Source: Halobellus sp. LT62 (GTDB lineage Archaea > Halobacteriota > Halobacteria > Halobacteriales > Haloferacaceae). From it: 64,000 bases of DNA. This document shows, in pieces, positions 9,098 to 17,642 of this stretch (positions within the stretch are counted from its first letter, which is position 1; every line of letters begins with the position of its first letter). The stretch spans positions 992,001 through 1,056,000 of the forward strand of contig NZ_JAYEZO010000002.1 in the NCBI RefSeq assembly GCF_037031285.1, in the 5' to 3' direction. A program made the position numbers and the translations under genes. Under the pieces are notes generated by a model that worked only from the letters and a program-made list of their open reading frames with translations, searched no databases and had not been told where the DNA came from.

Positions 9098-9113
9098 GCG
9101 ACTTTTAACGGTT
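9098..9113 (-). promoter_or_regulatory. Core promoter of rpl11
   Basis: The 16 bases gcgacttttaacggtt (plus strand) place TTAAAA 23-29 bases before the L11 ATG. They are identical to the promoter at 4439-4454, and the flanking tctttc also matches. Confidence 0.7.
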
Positions 9114-9164
9114 TTCTTTCGGTCGAACGGCGTGTTACGGTTGGGCACGGTCGACACGGGGACG

Positions 9165-9246
9165 GCACGACCGACGCGGGACCGCACGGCCCGCACGACC
9201 GACGCGGGGACCGCACGGAAGAAGCGCAGACCGCACGACCAACGCG
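9165..9246. repeat. Short dispersed direct repeat, about 25 bases, two full copies and a partial
   Basis: gcacgaccgacgcggg followed by accgcacgg occurs at 9165-9189, again at 9193-9218 with one extra g, and partially at 9233-9246. The array lies between rpl11 and the M42 peptidase gene. Protein coding in this gap is not supported. Confidence 0.6.
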
Positions 9247-9252
9247 CCGATC

Positions 9253-10311
9253 CTACAGGTCTACCCCGAACGGCGCGGCGTCGGCGGCCCGGTCCGCGAC
9301 GGACCCGAGTAGTTCGGCGGCGGCGTCGAGGTCGTCGGTGTCGATCACCTCGACGGGCGTGTGCATATAGCGGTTCGGGATGCCGAGGTTCAGCGCCGGA
9401 ATGCCGCTGCGCGCGGTGTAGAACGCGTCGGCGTCGGTGCCGGTTCGCGTGCCCGTCGCCTGCAGTTGCACGTCGATCTCGGCGGCGTCTGCCGACTCGC
9501 GCGCGAGGTCGACGAGCGAGGGGTGGTTCGCGCTGCCGCGGGAGACGACCGGCCCCTCGCCGAGTTCGACGGGGCCGCTGCGCTTGCCCGGGATGTCGGG
9601 GTTGTCGGTCGCGTGCGTCACGTCGACGGCGATCGCGGCGTCGGGATCGAGGCCGAAGCCGATCATCTTCGCGCCCTGCACGCCGACTTCCTCCTGTACC
9701 GTACTCACGGCGTAGACCGTGGCGTCGACGTCGGCTTCGACGGCGGCGCGGAGGCCCTCCGCGGCCGACCAGATGCCGACACGGTTGTCCATCCCTCTCG
9801 CGGCCATTCGCGTGCCGTGCAGCGCTCGGACCCGCGTCTCGACGGTCACGGGATCGCCGACTTCGACGAGTTCCCGCGCGTCGTCCCCGTCGTCGGCACC
9901 GACGTCGACGAACTGGGCGTCGATATCCTCATAGGACTCCTCCTCGCGCTCACGGAGGTGGATCGCGGTCTGCCCGACGACGCCCGCAACCGGCGTCTCC
10001 GCGTGGACCGTCACGTGCTGGCCCTTCGAGACCGTCCGATCCGCGCCGCCGATCGGGCTGATCCGGAGGAACCCGTCCTCGGTGATGTCGCGGACGATGA
10101 ACCCGATCTCGTCGGCGTGGCCGGTGAACGCGATCGAGACGTCGGAGCCGCCTTGGTGAACGGCGACCGCGTTGCCGTACGCGTCCGTCCACACGTCGTC
10201 GGCGAAGTCGCGAACGTAGTCGAGCCACACCCGCTGGCCGACGGCCTCGAAGCCGGACGGGCTCGGTGTCGTCAGAAGATCCGTCAGAAACGCGCGCCTG
10301 TCGTCGTCCAT
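9253..10311 (-). CDS. M42 family metallopeptidase (aminopeptidase)
   Basis: 352 residues. Co-catalytic metal ligands and neighbours are visible: IAFTGHADEIGFIV, ARGMDNRVGIWSA, VSTVQEEVGVQGAK, AVDVTHATD and the late GIPNRYMHTPVE. M42 enzymes are cytoplasmic, often dodecameric, di-metal aminopeptidases that trim peptides released by the proteasome. ATG 10309-10311 is preferred over an in-frame GTG at 10335, which lies next to the 22-base tandem repeat. Confidence 0.93.
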   Translation of the reverse strand: MDDDRRAFLTDLLTTPSPSGFEAVGQRVWLDYVRDFADDVWTDAYGNAVAVHQGGSDVSIAFTGHADEIGFIVRDITEDGFLRISPIGGADRTVSKGQHVTVHAETPVAGVVGQTAIHLREREEESYEDIDAQFVDVGADDGDDARELVEVGDPVTVETRVRALHGTRMAARGMDNRVGIWSAAEGLRAAVEADVDATVYAVSTVQEEVGVQGAKMIGFGLDPDAAIAVDVTHATDNPDIPGKRSGPVELGEGPVVSRGSANHPSLVDLARESADAAEIDVQLQATGTRTGTDADAFYTARSGIPALNLGIPNRYMHTPVEVIDTDDLDAAAELLGSVADRAADAAPFGVDL

Positions 10312-10339
10312 ACCATCGCTGCGATTGCCTGACACGTGA

Positions 10340-10426
10340 ATCCACCGGGTTCCCTCCGCTATTCACAGGGTTTCCCTCCGCTATCCACTGGGGTACCCTC
10401 CACCATTCACCGGGTTTCCTTTTCGT
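10340..10426. repeat. Tandem repeat, four degenerate units of about 22 bases
   Basis: Units begin attcac or atccac and continue with (g)gggtttccctccgct: 10340-10360, 10361-10382, 10383-10404 and 10405-10426. The array lies upstream of the M42 gene and upstream of the divergent small membrane-protein gene. Its period of roughly two helical turns could place binding sites on one DNA face. Confidence 0.65.
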
Positions 10427-10502
10427 TCCTTTCGCGGGTCCAAACGCGGTCGCCGTAACCTCCGCAACGGTTTTCCGTTCTGTCGGCGTATCGAAAGGTG
10501 AG

Positions 10503-10814
10503 ATGACAGAGAAATCCTTCACGCTCTTCGAGATCCATCTGCACGACGGCCTCAGCTTCAGCGCGACCAACACCGCCCCCGCGATCGGCGGGTCGTCGTC
10601 CGAGTCCGACGAGGGGATGTCGGAAGATGTCGACGACTCCTCGGAATCGACCGATTCGGGGAAGAACACACCGTTTAGTGACGGCGTGGGCAGGCTCCCG
10701 ATCGGCGGATTCATCGCGCTCGTCCTGCTCGTCGCGCTCGCGGCCGCGGCGAAGCACTTCCGCGGCGAGGACTCCGACGCGCTCGCGGAACTCGACGACG
10801 TCGGCGAGGAGTGA
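10503..10814 (+). CDS. Small single-pass membrane protein, unknown function
   Basis: 103 residues. The N terminus (MTEKSFTLFEIHLHDGLSFSATNTAP) is folded-looking, then a Ser/Asp/Glu-rich linker, one hydrophobic helix around residues 66-85, and an acidic tail. The start is the ATG at 10503; earlier in-frame codons cross the tandem repeat. No family recognised; the pattern recurs in haloarchaeal proteins of unknown role. Confidence 0.7.
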   Translation: MTEKSFTLFEIHLHDGLSFSATNTAPAIGGSSSESDEGMSEDVDDSSESTDSGKNTPFSDGVGRLPIGGFIALVLLVALAAAAKHFRGEDSDALAELDDVGEE

Positions 10815-10927
10815 CTGACCCGGCGTCGACGAGGAGAGAAACACTTCGCGTCGCCGGAGGGACGAGGGGCCCCAACCGATTCTCCGCGGTCGGATAGCTT
10901 AAGCGGCCGCCACGAAATGCCTCCCGT

Positions 10928-12004
10928 ATGACTGTCTCAAGCGCCCCCGGGAAGGTGTATCTCTTCGGGGAACACGCGGTCGTCTACGGCGAGCCAGCGG
11001 TACCCTGCGCCATCGAACGCCGCGCCACCGTCACCGCCGACGCCCGCGCGGACGACCACATCAGAGTCGAGGCCCGGGACCTGAGCCTCGACGGCTTCAC
11101 CGTCGAGTACACCGGCGACACCGGCTACCGACCCGACGTCGACGTCCCGGCGGGGCTCGTCGACGCCGCGGTGGGGTACGTCGACGCCGCGGTCGAACAG
11201 GCACGCGACGCCGCTGGCGCGCCCGACGCGGGATTCGACATCACCGTCGAGAGCGAGATCCCGCTCGGCGCGGGGTTGGGATCCTCGGCCGCCGTCGTCG
11301 TCGCCGGGATCGACGCGGCCACGCGCGAGTTGGGCGTCGAACTCGCCTCCGAGGAGGTGGCCGACCGCGCCTACCGCGCGGAGTACGACGTGCAGGACGG
11401 CCAAGCCTCGCGCGCGGACACGTTCTGCTCGGCGATGGGCGGCGCGGTCAGAGTCGAGGGCGACGACTGCCGCCGGATCGACGCGCCGAACCTCCCCTTC
11501 GTCGTCGGCTTCGACGGCGGCGCGGGCGACACCGGCGAACTCGTCGCGAGCGTCCGCGCACTCCGCGAGGAGTACGGGTTCGCCGCCGACACCGTCGAGA
11601 GCATCGGTGACATCGTCCGAACGGGCGAGTCGCTGCTCGCCGAGGCCGACCCCGACGCGGAGCCCGAATCGGAACTGCTCGACGAACTCGGTCGACTGAT
11701 GAACTTCGATCACGGGCTGCTGGAAGCGCTCGGCGTCTCCTCGCGCACGCTCGACAATATGGTGTGGGCCGCTCGCGAGGCGGGCGCACACGGCGCGAAG
11801 CTCACCGGCGCGGGCGGCGGCGGCTGCATCGTCGCGCTCGACGAGACGCCGGAGACGCGCACCGCGCTTCGGTACACCGCCGAGTGCAAGGACGCGTTCC
11901 GCGCCGAGTTGGACCGCGAGGGCGTTCGCGTGGAGACGTCCGGAGGCGGCGGCCTGAACGCGAAACCCAGCGACGGCGCGAACCGGGGGGCCGATCGACG
12001 ATGA
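10928..12004 (+). CDS. mvk: Mevalonate kinase
   Basis: 358-residue GHMP kinase that phosphorylates mevalonate at C5, entering the archaeal isoprenoid route to lipid side chains. All three GHMP motifs are present: SAPGKVYLFGEHAVVYG at the start, the ATP-binding IPLGAGLGSSAAVVVAG near residues 112-128, and KLTGAGGGGCIVAL near 290. A TATA-like cttaag lies about 30 bases upstream. The last codons overlap the isopentenyl phosphate kinase start by four bases, so the two are coupled. Confidence 0.96.
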   Translation: MTVSSAPGKVYLFGEHAVVYGEPAVPCAIERRATVTADARADDHIRVEARDLSLDGFTVEYTGDTGYRPDVDVPAGLVDAAVGYVDAAVEQARDAAGAPDAGFDITVESEIPLGAGLGSSAAVVVAGIDAATRELGVELASEEVADRAYRAEYDVQDGQASRADTFCSAMGGAVRVEGDDCRRIDAPNLPFVVGFDGGAGDTGELVASVRALREEYGFAADTVESIGDIVRTGESLLAEADPDAEPESELLDELGRLMNFDHGLLEALGVSSRTLDNMVWAAREAGAHGAKLTGAGGGGCIVALDETPETRTALRYTAECKDAFRAELDREGVRVETSGGGGLNAKPSDGANRGADRR

Positions 12005-12738
12005 CGACCGTTCTCAAACTCGGTGGCAGCGTCGTCACCGACAAGGAGACGCCGGAGACGGTCGACGACGACGCGCTCGATCGAGTCGTCGACAGCGTCG
12101 CCGACGCGGACGTCTCGCGCCTCGTGCTCGTCCACGGCGCGGGGAGTTTCGGTCACCACCACGCGGACAAACACGGCGTGACTCCCGCAGAAGGAAGCCG
12201 CGACGCCGCGGGGATCTGGGCGATTCACGACTCGATGCGGCGGCTCAACGACGGAATCGTCGGTCGGCTGCAGGACGCCGGCGTTGCGGCCCTCCCTGTC
12301 CATCCGCTCTCGGCGGGCGCGCGGGACGCGGATTCGACGCTATCCCTTCCGGTCGACTCGACGGCGACGATGCTCTCGGAGGGGTTCGTCCCCGTGCTCC
12401 ACGGCGACGTCATCGCGCAGTCGGGCGCGGGCGCGACGATCATCAGCGGCGACGAGTTAGTCGCGCACTTCGCTCGGGCGCTCGACGCCGACCGCGTCGG
12501 CCTCTGCTCCACCGTTCCGGGCGTCTACGACGAGTCGGGCGAAGTCCTCTCGCGGATCACCCGATTCAGGGACGTCGCAGAGGCGCTCGGCGGGGCCGAC
12601 TCGACCGACGTGACTGGCGGAATGGCGGCGAAAATACGCGCGCTGCTCGATCTCGGTGCGCCGGCGTCCGTGTTCGGCCCCGACGACCTCGACGGGTTCC
12701 TCGCCGGGCGGTCGGTCGGGACCGTCGTGGACGGCTGA
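12001..12738 (+). CDS. ipk: Isopentenyl phosphate kinase
   Basis: 245-residue amino-acid-kinase-fold enzyme that converts isopentenyl phosphate to isopentenyl diphosphate, the last step of the alternative archaeal mevalonate pathway. The N-terminal VLKLGGSVVTDK, the histidine-rich substrate site VHGAGSFGHHHADKHG (residues 44-59) and the later DVTGGMAAKI are characteristic. ATG overlaps the mvk stop (ATGA), which fixes the start. Confidence 0.95.
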   Translation: MTTVLKLGGSVVTDKETPETVDDDALDRVVDSVADADVSRLVLVHGAGSFGHHHADKHGVTPAEGSRDAAGIWAIHDSMRRLNDGIVGRLQDAGVAALPVHPLSAGARDADSTLSLPVDSTATMLSEGFVPVLHGDVIAQSGAGATIISGDELVAHFARALDADRVGLCSTVPGVYDESGEVLSRITRFRDVAEALGGADSTDVTGGMAAKIRALLDLGAPASVFGPDDLDGFLAGRSVGTVVDG

Positions 12739-12751
12739 GATTCGAACGGAA

Positions 12752-13147
12752 TTACGTCCCCGGCACGCCGAGCGCCGAGACCGAGCCCAGCCCGATCAGT
12801 TCGAGCGCCGCGAGTGCGACGACCGCGGCGGCCCACGCGGCCGCGCCGGTGACGCCGGCCTTCACCCAGCCGCCGGGATAGCGCCAGCGAATGACGGCGA
12901 TCCAGCCGATGAGCCCGAACAGCGAGCCGAAAAGCGGGATCCACGACAGGAGCGCCCAAGCCACAGCGCCCAACAGCGCCGTGAGCACCGCGTGTTCGAA
13001 AGTCAAGCCGCCGGGTTCCCCCCGCGAAATGACGTGTTTGGCCGCGACGTGGATCGCGCCGCCGCCGATGAGCAGGCTGACGGCGAAGACGACGACGCCG
13101 TCGAGCGGATCGAACCGACCGAACTGCAGCGGGATATCGAGGTACAT
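12752..13147 (-). CDS. Four-helix membrane protein, unknown function
   Basis: 131 residues with about four hydrophobic helices (residues 15-35, 48-70, 72-90, 98-120) and little loop sequence. It ends 14 bases from the convergent ipk stop. I recognise no catalytic motif or family; the composition and start (MYLDIPLQFGRFDPLDG) look like a real haloarchaeal membrane protein. Confidence 0.72.
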   Translation of the reverse strand: MYLDIPLQFGRFDPLDGVVVFAVSLLIGGGAIHVAAKHVISRGEPGGLTFEHAVLTALLGAVAWALLSWIPLFGSLFGLIGWIAVIRWRYPGGWVKAGVTGAAAWAAAVVALAALELIGLGSVSALGVPGT

Positions 13148-13394
13148 CGGTATTCACTGATTCCTCCGGCACTCTCTCGCCGTCCTTCGGCAATGAATGG
13201 GGCTGTCGGTGAACGCCACTTTCGGCCCATTTCGCCGCACTTTATCCGGTTTAGGCGAATTCGCCGCGGAATCGTCAAACGGACGATCCCTCGACCCGCG
13301 GTGGGATGAACGGAAACCCCGCTCGAGATCGATGCAGAACCCGCTCGAACAGCACGGATGAATCCAGAGTCGGCCCAGTCTCGTCCAAACCGGT

Positions 13395-13628
13395 TCAGCC
13401 GAGCAGTCCGAAGAGACCGAGTACCCACCGAGCGACCTCCGACAGGGTGAACGCGATCTCTTCTAGGCGGGAGAGCACCCGCCCAGACCACAGGGCGGCG
13501 ACGATCGCGATCGAAATTCCGGCGAGCCAGACCAGCGTCTCCAACGCCGTTCCGCTCACGGCGAGCGGCGAGACGAACGCCGCGACGCCTCCGCCGACGA
13601 GCGTGTCGCCAACAGGCGACGCCGTCAC
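13395..13628 (-). CDS. Small membrane protein, unknown function
   Basis: 77 residues with two hydrophobic stretches (about 10-26 and 30-48) and an amphipathic C-terminal helix ending VLGLFGLLG. The plus-strand frame across the same bases is longer (122 codons) but gives a low-complexity Ser/Arg/Thr sequence, so the minus frame is preferred. It lies just downstream of the CNNM-type gene on the same strand. Function unknown. Confidence 0.5.
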   Translation of the reverse strand: MTASPVGDTLVGGGVAAFVSPLAVSGTALETLVWLAGISIAIVAALWSGRVLSRLEEIAFTLSEVARWVLGLFGLLG

Positions 13629-13674
13629 GGTGGACGAGGGTGTCGGCGATCGGAACCGTCCGGTGGAAACGTAA

Positions 13675-14787
13675 TCAAGGCTCGGACTCGTCGTTGGGAT
13701 CCGATTCAGACTCCTCCTCGGCTCTCGTGGGGTTGCGTCGATCGAGCGGATCTTCGAGCTCGCCCATCACCGCTTCGAGGGCGTCGGTCGCGGTGAGCAG
13801 GCCGACGACCCCGCCGTCCTCGATGACGAGCGCTAGCTCCTGATCCTCCGCTTGGAACTGATCGAACGCGTCGCTGACGTTCGTCCCCGCCGCGAGCGTC
13901 ATCGGCGGTGCGGCGATCTCGGAGAACGACAGGTCGCCGGATTTTAGCTCCTCGAAGTGGTCGATAATCGACGGCGCGTACACGATGCCGCGGAAATCGC
14001 TCAGGTCGTCGCCGACGAGCGGGAACCGCGTGTGCGGCGTGCTCCGAATCCGCTCGAAGTTCTCCTCGGGCGATACCGCCGTCGAGAGCGCGACGATGTC
14101 GTCGGCCGGGACGATGAGTTCACTGATCGGGAGTTCGTCCACGTCGAGCGCGCTGAGGACTTCCTCCCGTCGCTCTTCGGGGAGTTCACCCTCTTCGAGC
14201 AGCGAGTGGATACGGTTTCGCAGCTGTGCCCGCGATTCGAGCACCTCCTCTTCGGTTTCGAGCCACGCGCCGGTCATCTCGATGCCGAACAGTTTGAGCG
14301 TCCCCTTCGCGACCCAGTCACCGAGCGTAATGAGCGGAGAGATGAGCCAGTTGAACCAGTACAGCGGGGCCGCCCCGTACCGACAGACCATCCGTGAGCG
14401 CTCGACGCCGAGATACGTCGGCGTCTGCTCGCCGTGGGTGAGGTGTAGGAGGTTAATGATTCCGAAGGCGATGATCGCACCCGCACCCACCGATGCCAGC
14501 GGCGTGCTGGCGAAATACGGCTCGAACAGCGCGGCCAGCGCGGGTTCGGCGACGATACCCACGGCGATGCTCGAGGCCGTGATTCCAACCTGACACGTCG
14601 TCAGGTAGATCTCTAGGCTCTGTGTCATCTCCCACGCCCGTTCGAGGGCGGGGCTTCCGTCGATGAACTCCTGTTCGCTGAACTGCCGCGCACGCGTCAG
14701 CGCGAACTCGATAGCGACGAAGAAGCCGTTCGTCAAGATGAGTGCGAGTCCCGCGATCAGACGAAAGCTAAGCTCGATCGGCGTCAT
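13675..14787 (-). CDS. CNNM/CorC-type membrane protein with DUF21 and CBS domains
   Basis: 370 residues. The first ~190 form the DUF21 transmembrane domain (NGFFVAIEFALTRAR, TCQVGITASSIAVGIVAEPAL), followed by a linker and a CBS pair (SELIVPADDIVAL, TRFPLVGDDLSDFRGIV; LALVIEDGGVVGLLTATDALEAVMGE). The C-terminal CorC_HlyC domain of many homologues is missing and replaced by an acidic tail. The family is linked to magnesium or other divalent-cation efflux. ATG 14785-14787 fixes the start at MTPIELSF. Confidence 0.9.
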   Translation of the reverse strand: MTPIELSFRLIAGLALILTNGFFVAIEFALTRARQFSEQEFIDGSPALERAWEMTQSLEIYLTTCQVGITASSIAVGIVAEPALAALFEPYFASTPLASVGAGAIIAFGIINLLHLTHGEQTPTYLGVERSRMVCRYGAAPLYWFNWLISPLITLGDWVAKGTLKLFGIEMTGAWLETEEEVLESRAQLRNRIHSLLEEGELPEERREEVLSALDVDELPISELIVPADDIVALSTAVSPEENFERIRSTPHTRFPLVGDDLSDFRGIVYAPSIIDHFEELKSGDLSFSEIAAPPMTLAAGTNVSDAFDQFQAEDQELALVIEDGGVVGLLTATDALEAVMGELEDPLDRRNPTRAEEESESDPNDESEP

Positions 14788-14896
14788 CGAATCGTGCCAA
14801 CGGGCCACTCTCCCAAATAAGCAGGGAAGACCGACCACCGTGCGGAATCGGTAGTCGTCGTCTCGAGCAGACTAACGATTACGTGGCTGTACTGGT

Positions 14897-15658
14897 TCAG
14901 GACAGAGATATCCGGAGTTCGTATTCGTTTGTCACGCCGAGGAGAATCTGCGGTAACTCGTCTGTGAGCCGATCGCCAGTCAGTCGATTGGATGGGCCGG
15001 AGACGCTGAAGGCGCCGACGACGTCGCCAGCGTCGTTCTTAACCGGGGCTCCGATGGCATTGACGCCCTCGATTTGCTCTTCTTTGTTGTACGCGTAGCC
15101 TCGCTCTCGAATATCCTCGATTGATTGACACAGCGCCGTTCGCGAGGTGATCGTCTGCTCCGTTTTTTTCTCCAGTCCGTTGTCGAGAATTCGGGTGACT
15201 CGCTCGTCGGGGAGGTGAGCGAGCAGCGCCTTGCCACCCGCAGTTGCGTGAAGCGGAATCCGTTTGCCGATCGTCGACTGTACCCAGACGCTGTGGTGTC
15301 CCGGTGACGTATAGAGGTAGATCCCCTGTAGCCCCTCTTCGACGATGAACGTCGATCTACACCCACTCTCTTCTGCGAGCATCTCCGTATATTTCTCCGC
15401 ATTCGTGTAGACCTCCTTTCGCGTGCGGGCCTGCTCACCGAACGAGAGGAATTTCAGTGCAAGGTAGTAGGAATCGCCCTCTTTGACGAGATATCCCTCG
15501 TCAATCAGCGTTTTCAGGTACCGATGTACGGTGCTCGAACTCACGTCCAGATATTCTCCGAGATCAGCGGGCTTTGCGCCGTTATTGGTATAAATCCACT
15601 CTAATATATCGAATGTCTGTTCGACTGTAGTCAAATTTTCTCGGTTTGTTTTTGTCAT
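14897..15658 (-). CDS. IclR family transcriptional regulator
   Basis: 253 residues. An N-terminal winged helix (TTVEQTFDILEWIYTNNGAKPADLGEYLDVSSSTVHRYLKTL) is followed by the IclR effector-binding domain with GKRIPLHATAGGKALLAHLP and the C-terminal GVNAIGAPVKNDAGDVVGAFSVSGP. IclR proteins bind a small-molecule effector and usually control an adjacent catabolic operon. It is divergent from the ABC importer operon, and a TCCCGTATA box overlaps its own TATA region, so it probably regulates itself and the cluster. Confidence 0.94.
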   Translation of the reverse strand: MTKTNRENLTTVEQTFDILEWIYTNNGAKPADLGEYLDVSSSTVHRYLKTLIDEGYLVKEGDSYYLALKFLSFGEQARTRKEVYTNAEKYTEMLAEESGCRSTFIVEEGLQGIYLYTSPGHHSVWVQSTIGKRIPLHATAGGKALLAHLPDERVTRILDNGLEKKTEQTITSRTALCQSIEDIRERGYAYNKEEQIEGVNAIGAPVKNDAGDVVGAFSVSGPSNRLTGDRLTDELPQILLGVTNEYELRISLS

Positions 15659-15965
15659 ATGTTTGGAACGGAAGATCCCGTATATAGTTACTTCCGTATG
15701 CTGGGATTAATAACTATGCCTAAAATACACTCAGGTTCAGTCAGATACTACGCTACTATACCGCTTTTATCGATGTAATCGCTACTACCATCGTAACTGA
15801 CTGTCTTAAATCTGTCCCGTATACCGGGCTACTAATTATATATTCCCGTATATTATTATATTCATCGTATAAGAGACTGAATTTTTTGTTCCAATTTCAG
15901 ATAATAAATCTGCTATTAATGATAATCTATTTGTTATTAGGGCCGGTGGGTGACATCAGGTACCA
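15659..15965. promoter_or_regulatory. AT-rich divergent control region with repeated TCCCGTATA boxes
   Basis: 307 bases, far richer in A+T than the surroundings. TCCCGTATA occurs exactly at 15676-15684, 15815-15823 and 15844-15852, with a variant TTCCGTATG at 15692-15700. The first overlaps the minus-strand aactatata TATA region for iclR. ttgttattag at 15931-15940 could be the TATA element of the substrate-binding protein gene. The boxes are candidate IclR operators; no protein gene is seen here. Confidence 0.6.
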
Positions 15966-17612
15966 ATGACTGATCGTAAAATTTCGCGAAGAAAAGTGCT
16001 CGCTGCGACCGGAACTGCGATTCCGGTCGGGTTGGCGGGATGTTCGAGCGACAACTCGGGCGATGACGGGGCGAACTCGGGCGACTCCTCCAGTGGGGAG
16101 ACCGATTCCGACTCCGATACCCAAGGGTCGTCGTCGTCGGCAACGACGTTAAATATCGGGCAGGCGCTCCAGCCGACCCGATTCGACCCGATCCTACAGT
16201 ACTCGAATCCGGACGCACTGGTGGGCAATCGAATCTTCAGTGGCCTCTACACCTACGCGGAGGGAACGGATACGACCACGGACCTCGCAACGTCCGAACC
16301 CGAGATCACGCGGGATAACACGCGATACGTTATTCCCATTCGGGAAGACGCGAGTTTCCACAACGGGGATCCAGTTACTGCCGAAGACGCAGCGTATTCG
16401 TTTACCGCGCCGCTCGAGGAGGAAACACCGCTCGCAGGAATCTTCTCCGTCATCGATTCCGCGACGGTAGTCGACGAGCACACGGTGCAGTTCGACCTCT
16501 CGAATCCGTTTGCGATGTTCAACGAGCTGCTCACCCACCAGATCGTTCCGCGAGCGGTTCGCGAGGACGATCCGGAGGCGTTCAACACCGAACAACCCAT
16601 CGGCTCTGGACCGTTCCAATTCGTCGATTGGGAACAGAACTCCTACGTCACGCTCGAACGGTGGGACGATTACTGGGGCGAACCGCAACCGGAAGTCGAC
16701 GCGGTCGAATTCGTTCCGGTCACCGAATCGACGACCCGAATCACGGAACTGGAGACCGGGAACCGAGATATCGTCGAGACGATCCCACCGAGGCTCTGGA
16801 CGACGGTTCAAGACATGGAGGACGCCAGTCTCGAAGCAGTCGAGGCGATCGGTTACTTCTACGTCGCGTTCAATATGAACGAGGGGCCGACGACCGACCA
16901 GCGGGTCCGCGAAGCGATCGATTACAGTTTCTCGATGGACGATGCGGTCGAGCGGTTCATCGAACCTGCCGGTGTGCGGCAGTACTGCCCCCTACCGACA
17001 CCGGTCGTCGAAGACTGGGGAATATCCGTTGATCAGTGGAAGGATATTCCGAACGATAAGGATATCGAACAGGCACAGCAACTCTTCTCGGAGGCTGGCG
17101 TCCCATCTGATTGGAGCTGCAAGATTATCGTCCCGCCGGACGACAACCGTGAAAACATCGGTATTTCCATCGCCAACGGAATCCAAGAGGCCGGATACGA
17201 CGCGAACGTCGAGCGCCTCGATTGGGGCACGATGCTCAGTCAGGCGTACACGGGGAACGCCGACGACTACAACATGTACGTTCTCGGGTGGGTCCGGTAT
17301 TCGGACCCCGACGACATTATGTACAATCTCTTCCACACTGACGCGACCGGCGCAAACCAAGGCGTCTACTATGAGAACGAAGAAGTCATGGAGCAACTCG
17401 CCCAGGCGCGTAGCTCCGTCGACCGAGAGACCCGCAAGCAACTGTACACTGACGTAATCACGACAGTTCTCGAAGATAAGGTCCATCTCCCGGCGTTCAA
17501 CTACAAGAACTCCTATGGAGTCCGCTCCCGAGTAGAGGGATTCGACGTTCATCCGGTCTCGCCGATCAATCCACGGATTGTAACCAAAGACGGAACCATC
17601 TCGCTTCAATAG
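15966..17612 (+). CDS. ABC transporter substrate-binding lipoprotein (SBP_bac_5 family)
   Basis: 548 residues. The N terminus has a twin-arginine signal (KISRRKVLAATG) ending in a lipobox LAGC with Cys26, then a Ser/Asp/Gly linker of haloarchaeal type, so the protein is Tat-exported and lipid-anchored outside the cell. The rest is a dipeptide/oligopeptide-binding fold (IGQALQPTRFDPILQYSNPDA; GSGPFQFVDWEQNSYVTLER; YNLFHTDATGANQG). It feeds the DppB/C/D/F-like transporter encoded next. The ligand cannot be read from sequence; the enzymes downstream suggest an amide or peptide-like compound. Confidence 0.95.
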   Translation: MTDRKISRRKVLAATGTAIPVGLAGCSSDNSGDDGANSGDSSSGETDSDSDTQGSSSSATTLNIGQALQPTRFDPILQYSNPDALVGNRIFSGLYTYAEGTDTTTDLATSEPEITRDNTRYVIPIREDASFHNGDPVTAEDAAYSFTAPLEEETPLAGIFSVIDSATVVDEHTVQFDLSNPFAMFNELLTHQIVPRAVREDDPEAFNTEQPIGSGPFQFVDWEQNSYVTLERWDDYWGEPQPEVDAVEFVPVTESTTRITELETGNRDIVETIPPRLWTTVQDMEDASLEAVEAIGYFYVAFNMNEGPTTDQRVREAIDYSFSMDDAVERFIEPAGVRQYCPLPTPVVEDWGISVDQWKDIPNDKDIEQAQQLFSEAGVPSDWSCKIIVPPDDNRENIGISIANGIQEAGYDANVERLDWGTMLSQAYTGNADDYNMYVLGWVRYSDPDDIMYNLFHTDATGANQGVYYENEEVMEQLAQARSSVDRETRKQLYTDVITTVLEDKVHLPAFNYKNSYGVRSRVEGFDVHPVSPINPRIVTKDGTISLQ

Positions 17613-17642
17613 TAGCGCGCCCAATATCAGATCTACTCGAAA

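Noticed and set aside
10340-10426. CRISPR-like repeat array
   Set aside because: Units are contiguous with no spacers and are degenerate; a simple tandem repeat. No cas1/cas2 nearby, and the Cas4-like domain at 62.7 kb belongs to a Dna2-type protein.
13306-13674. 122-codon plus-strand frame
   Set aside because: Low-complexity Ser/Arg/Thr product; the opposite strand encodes a plausible small membrane protein.
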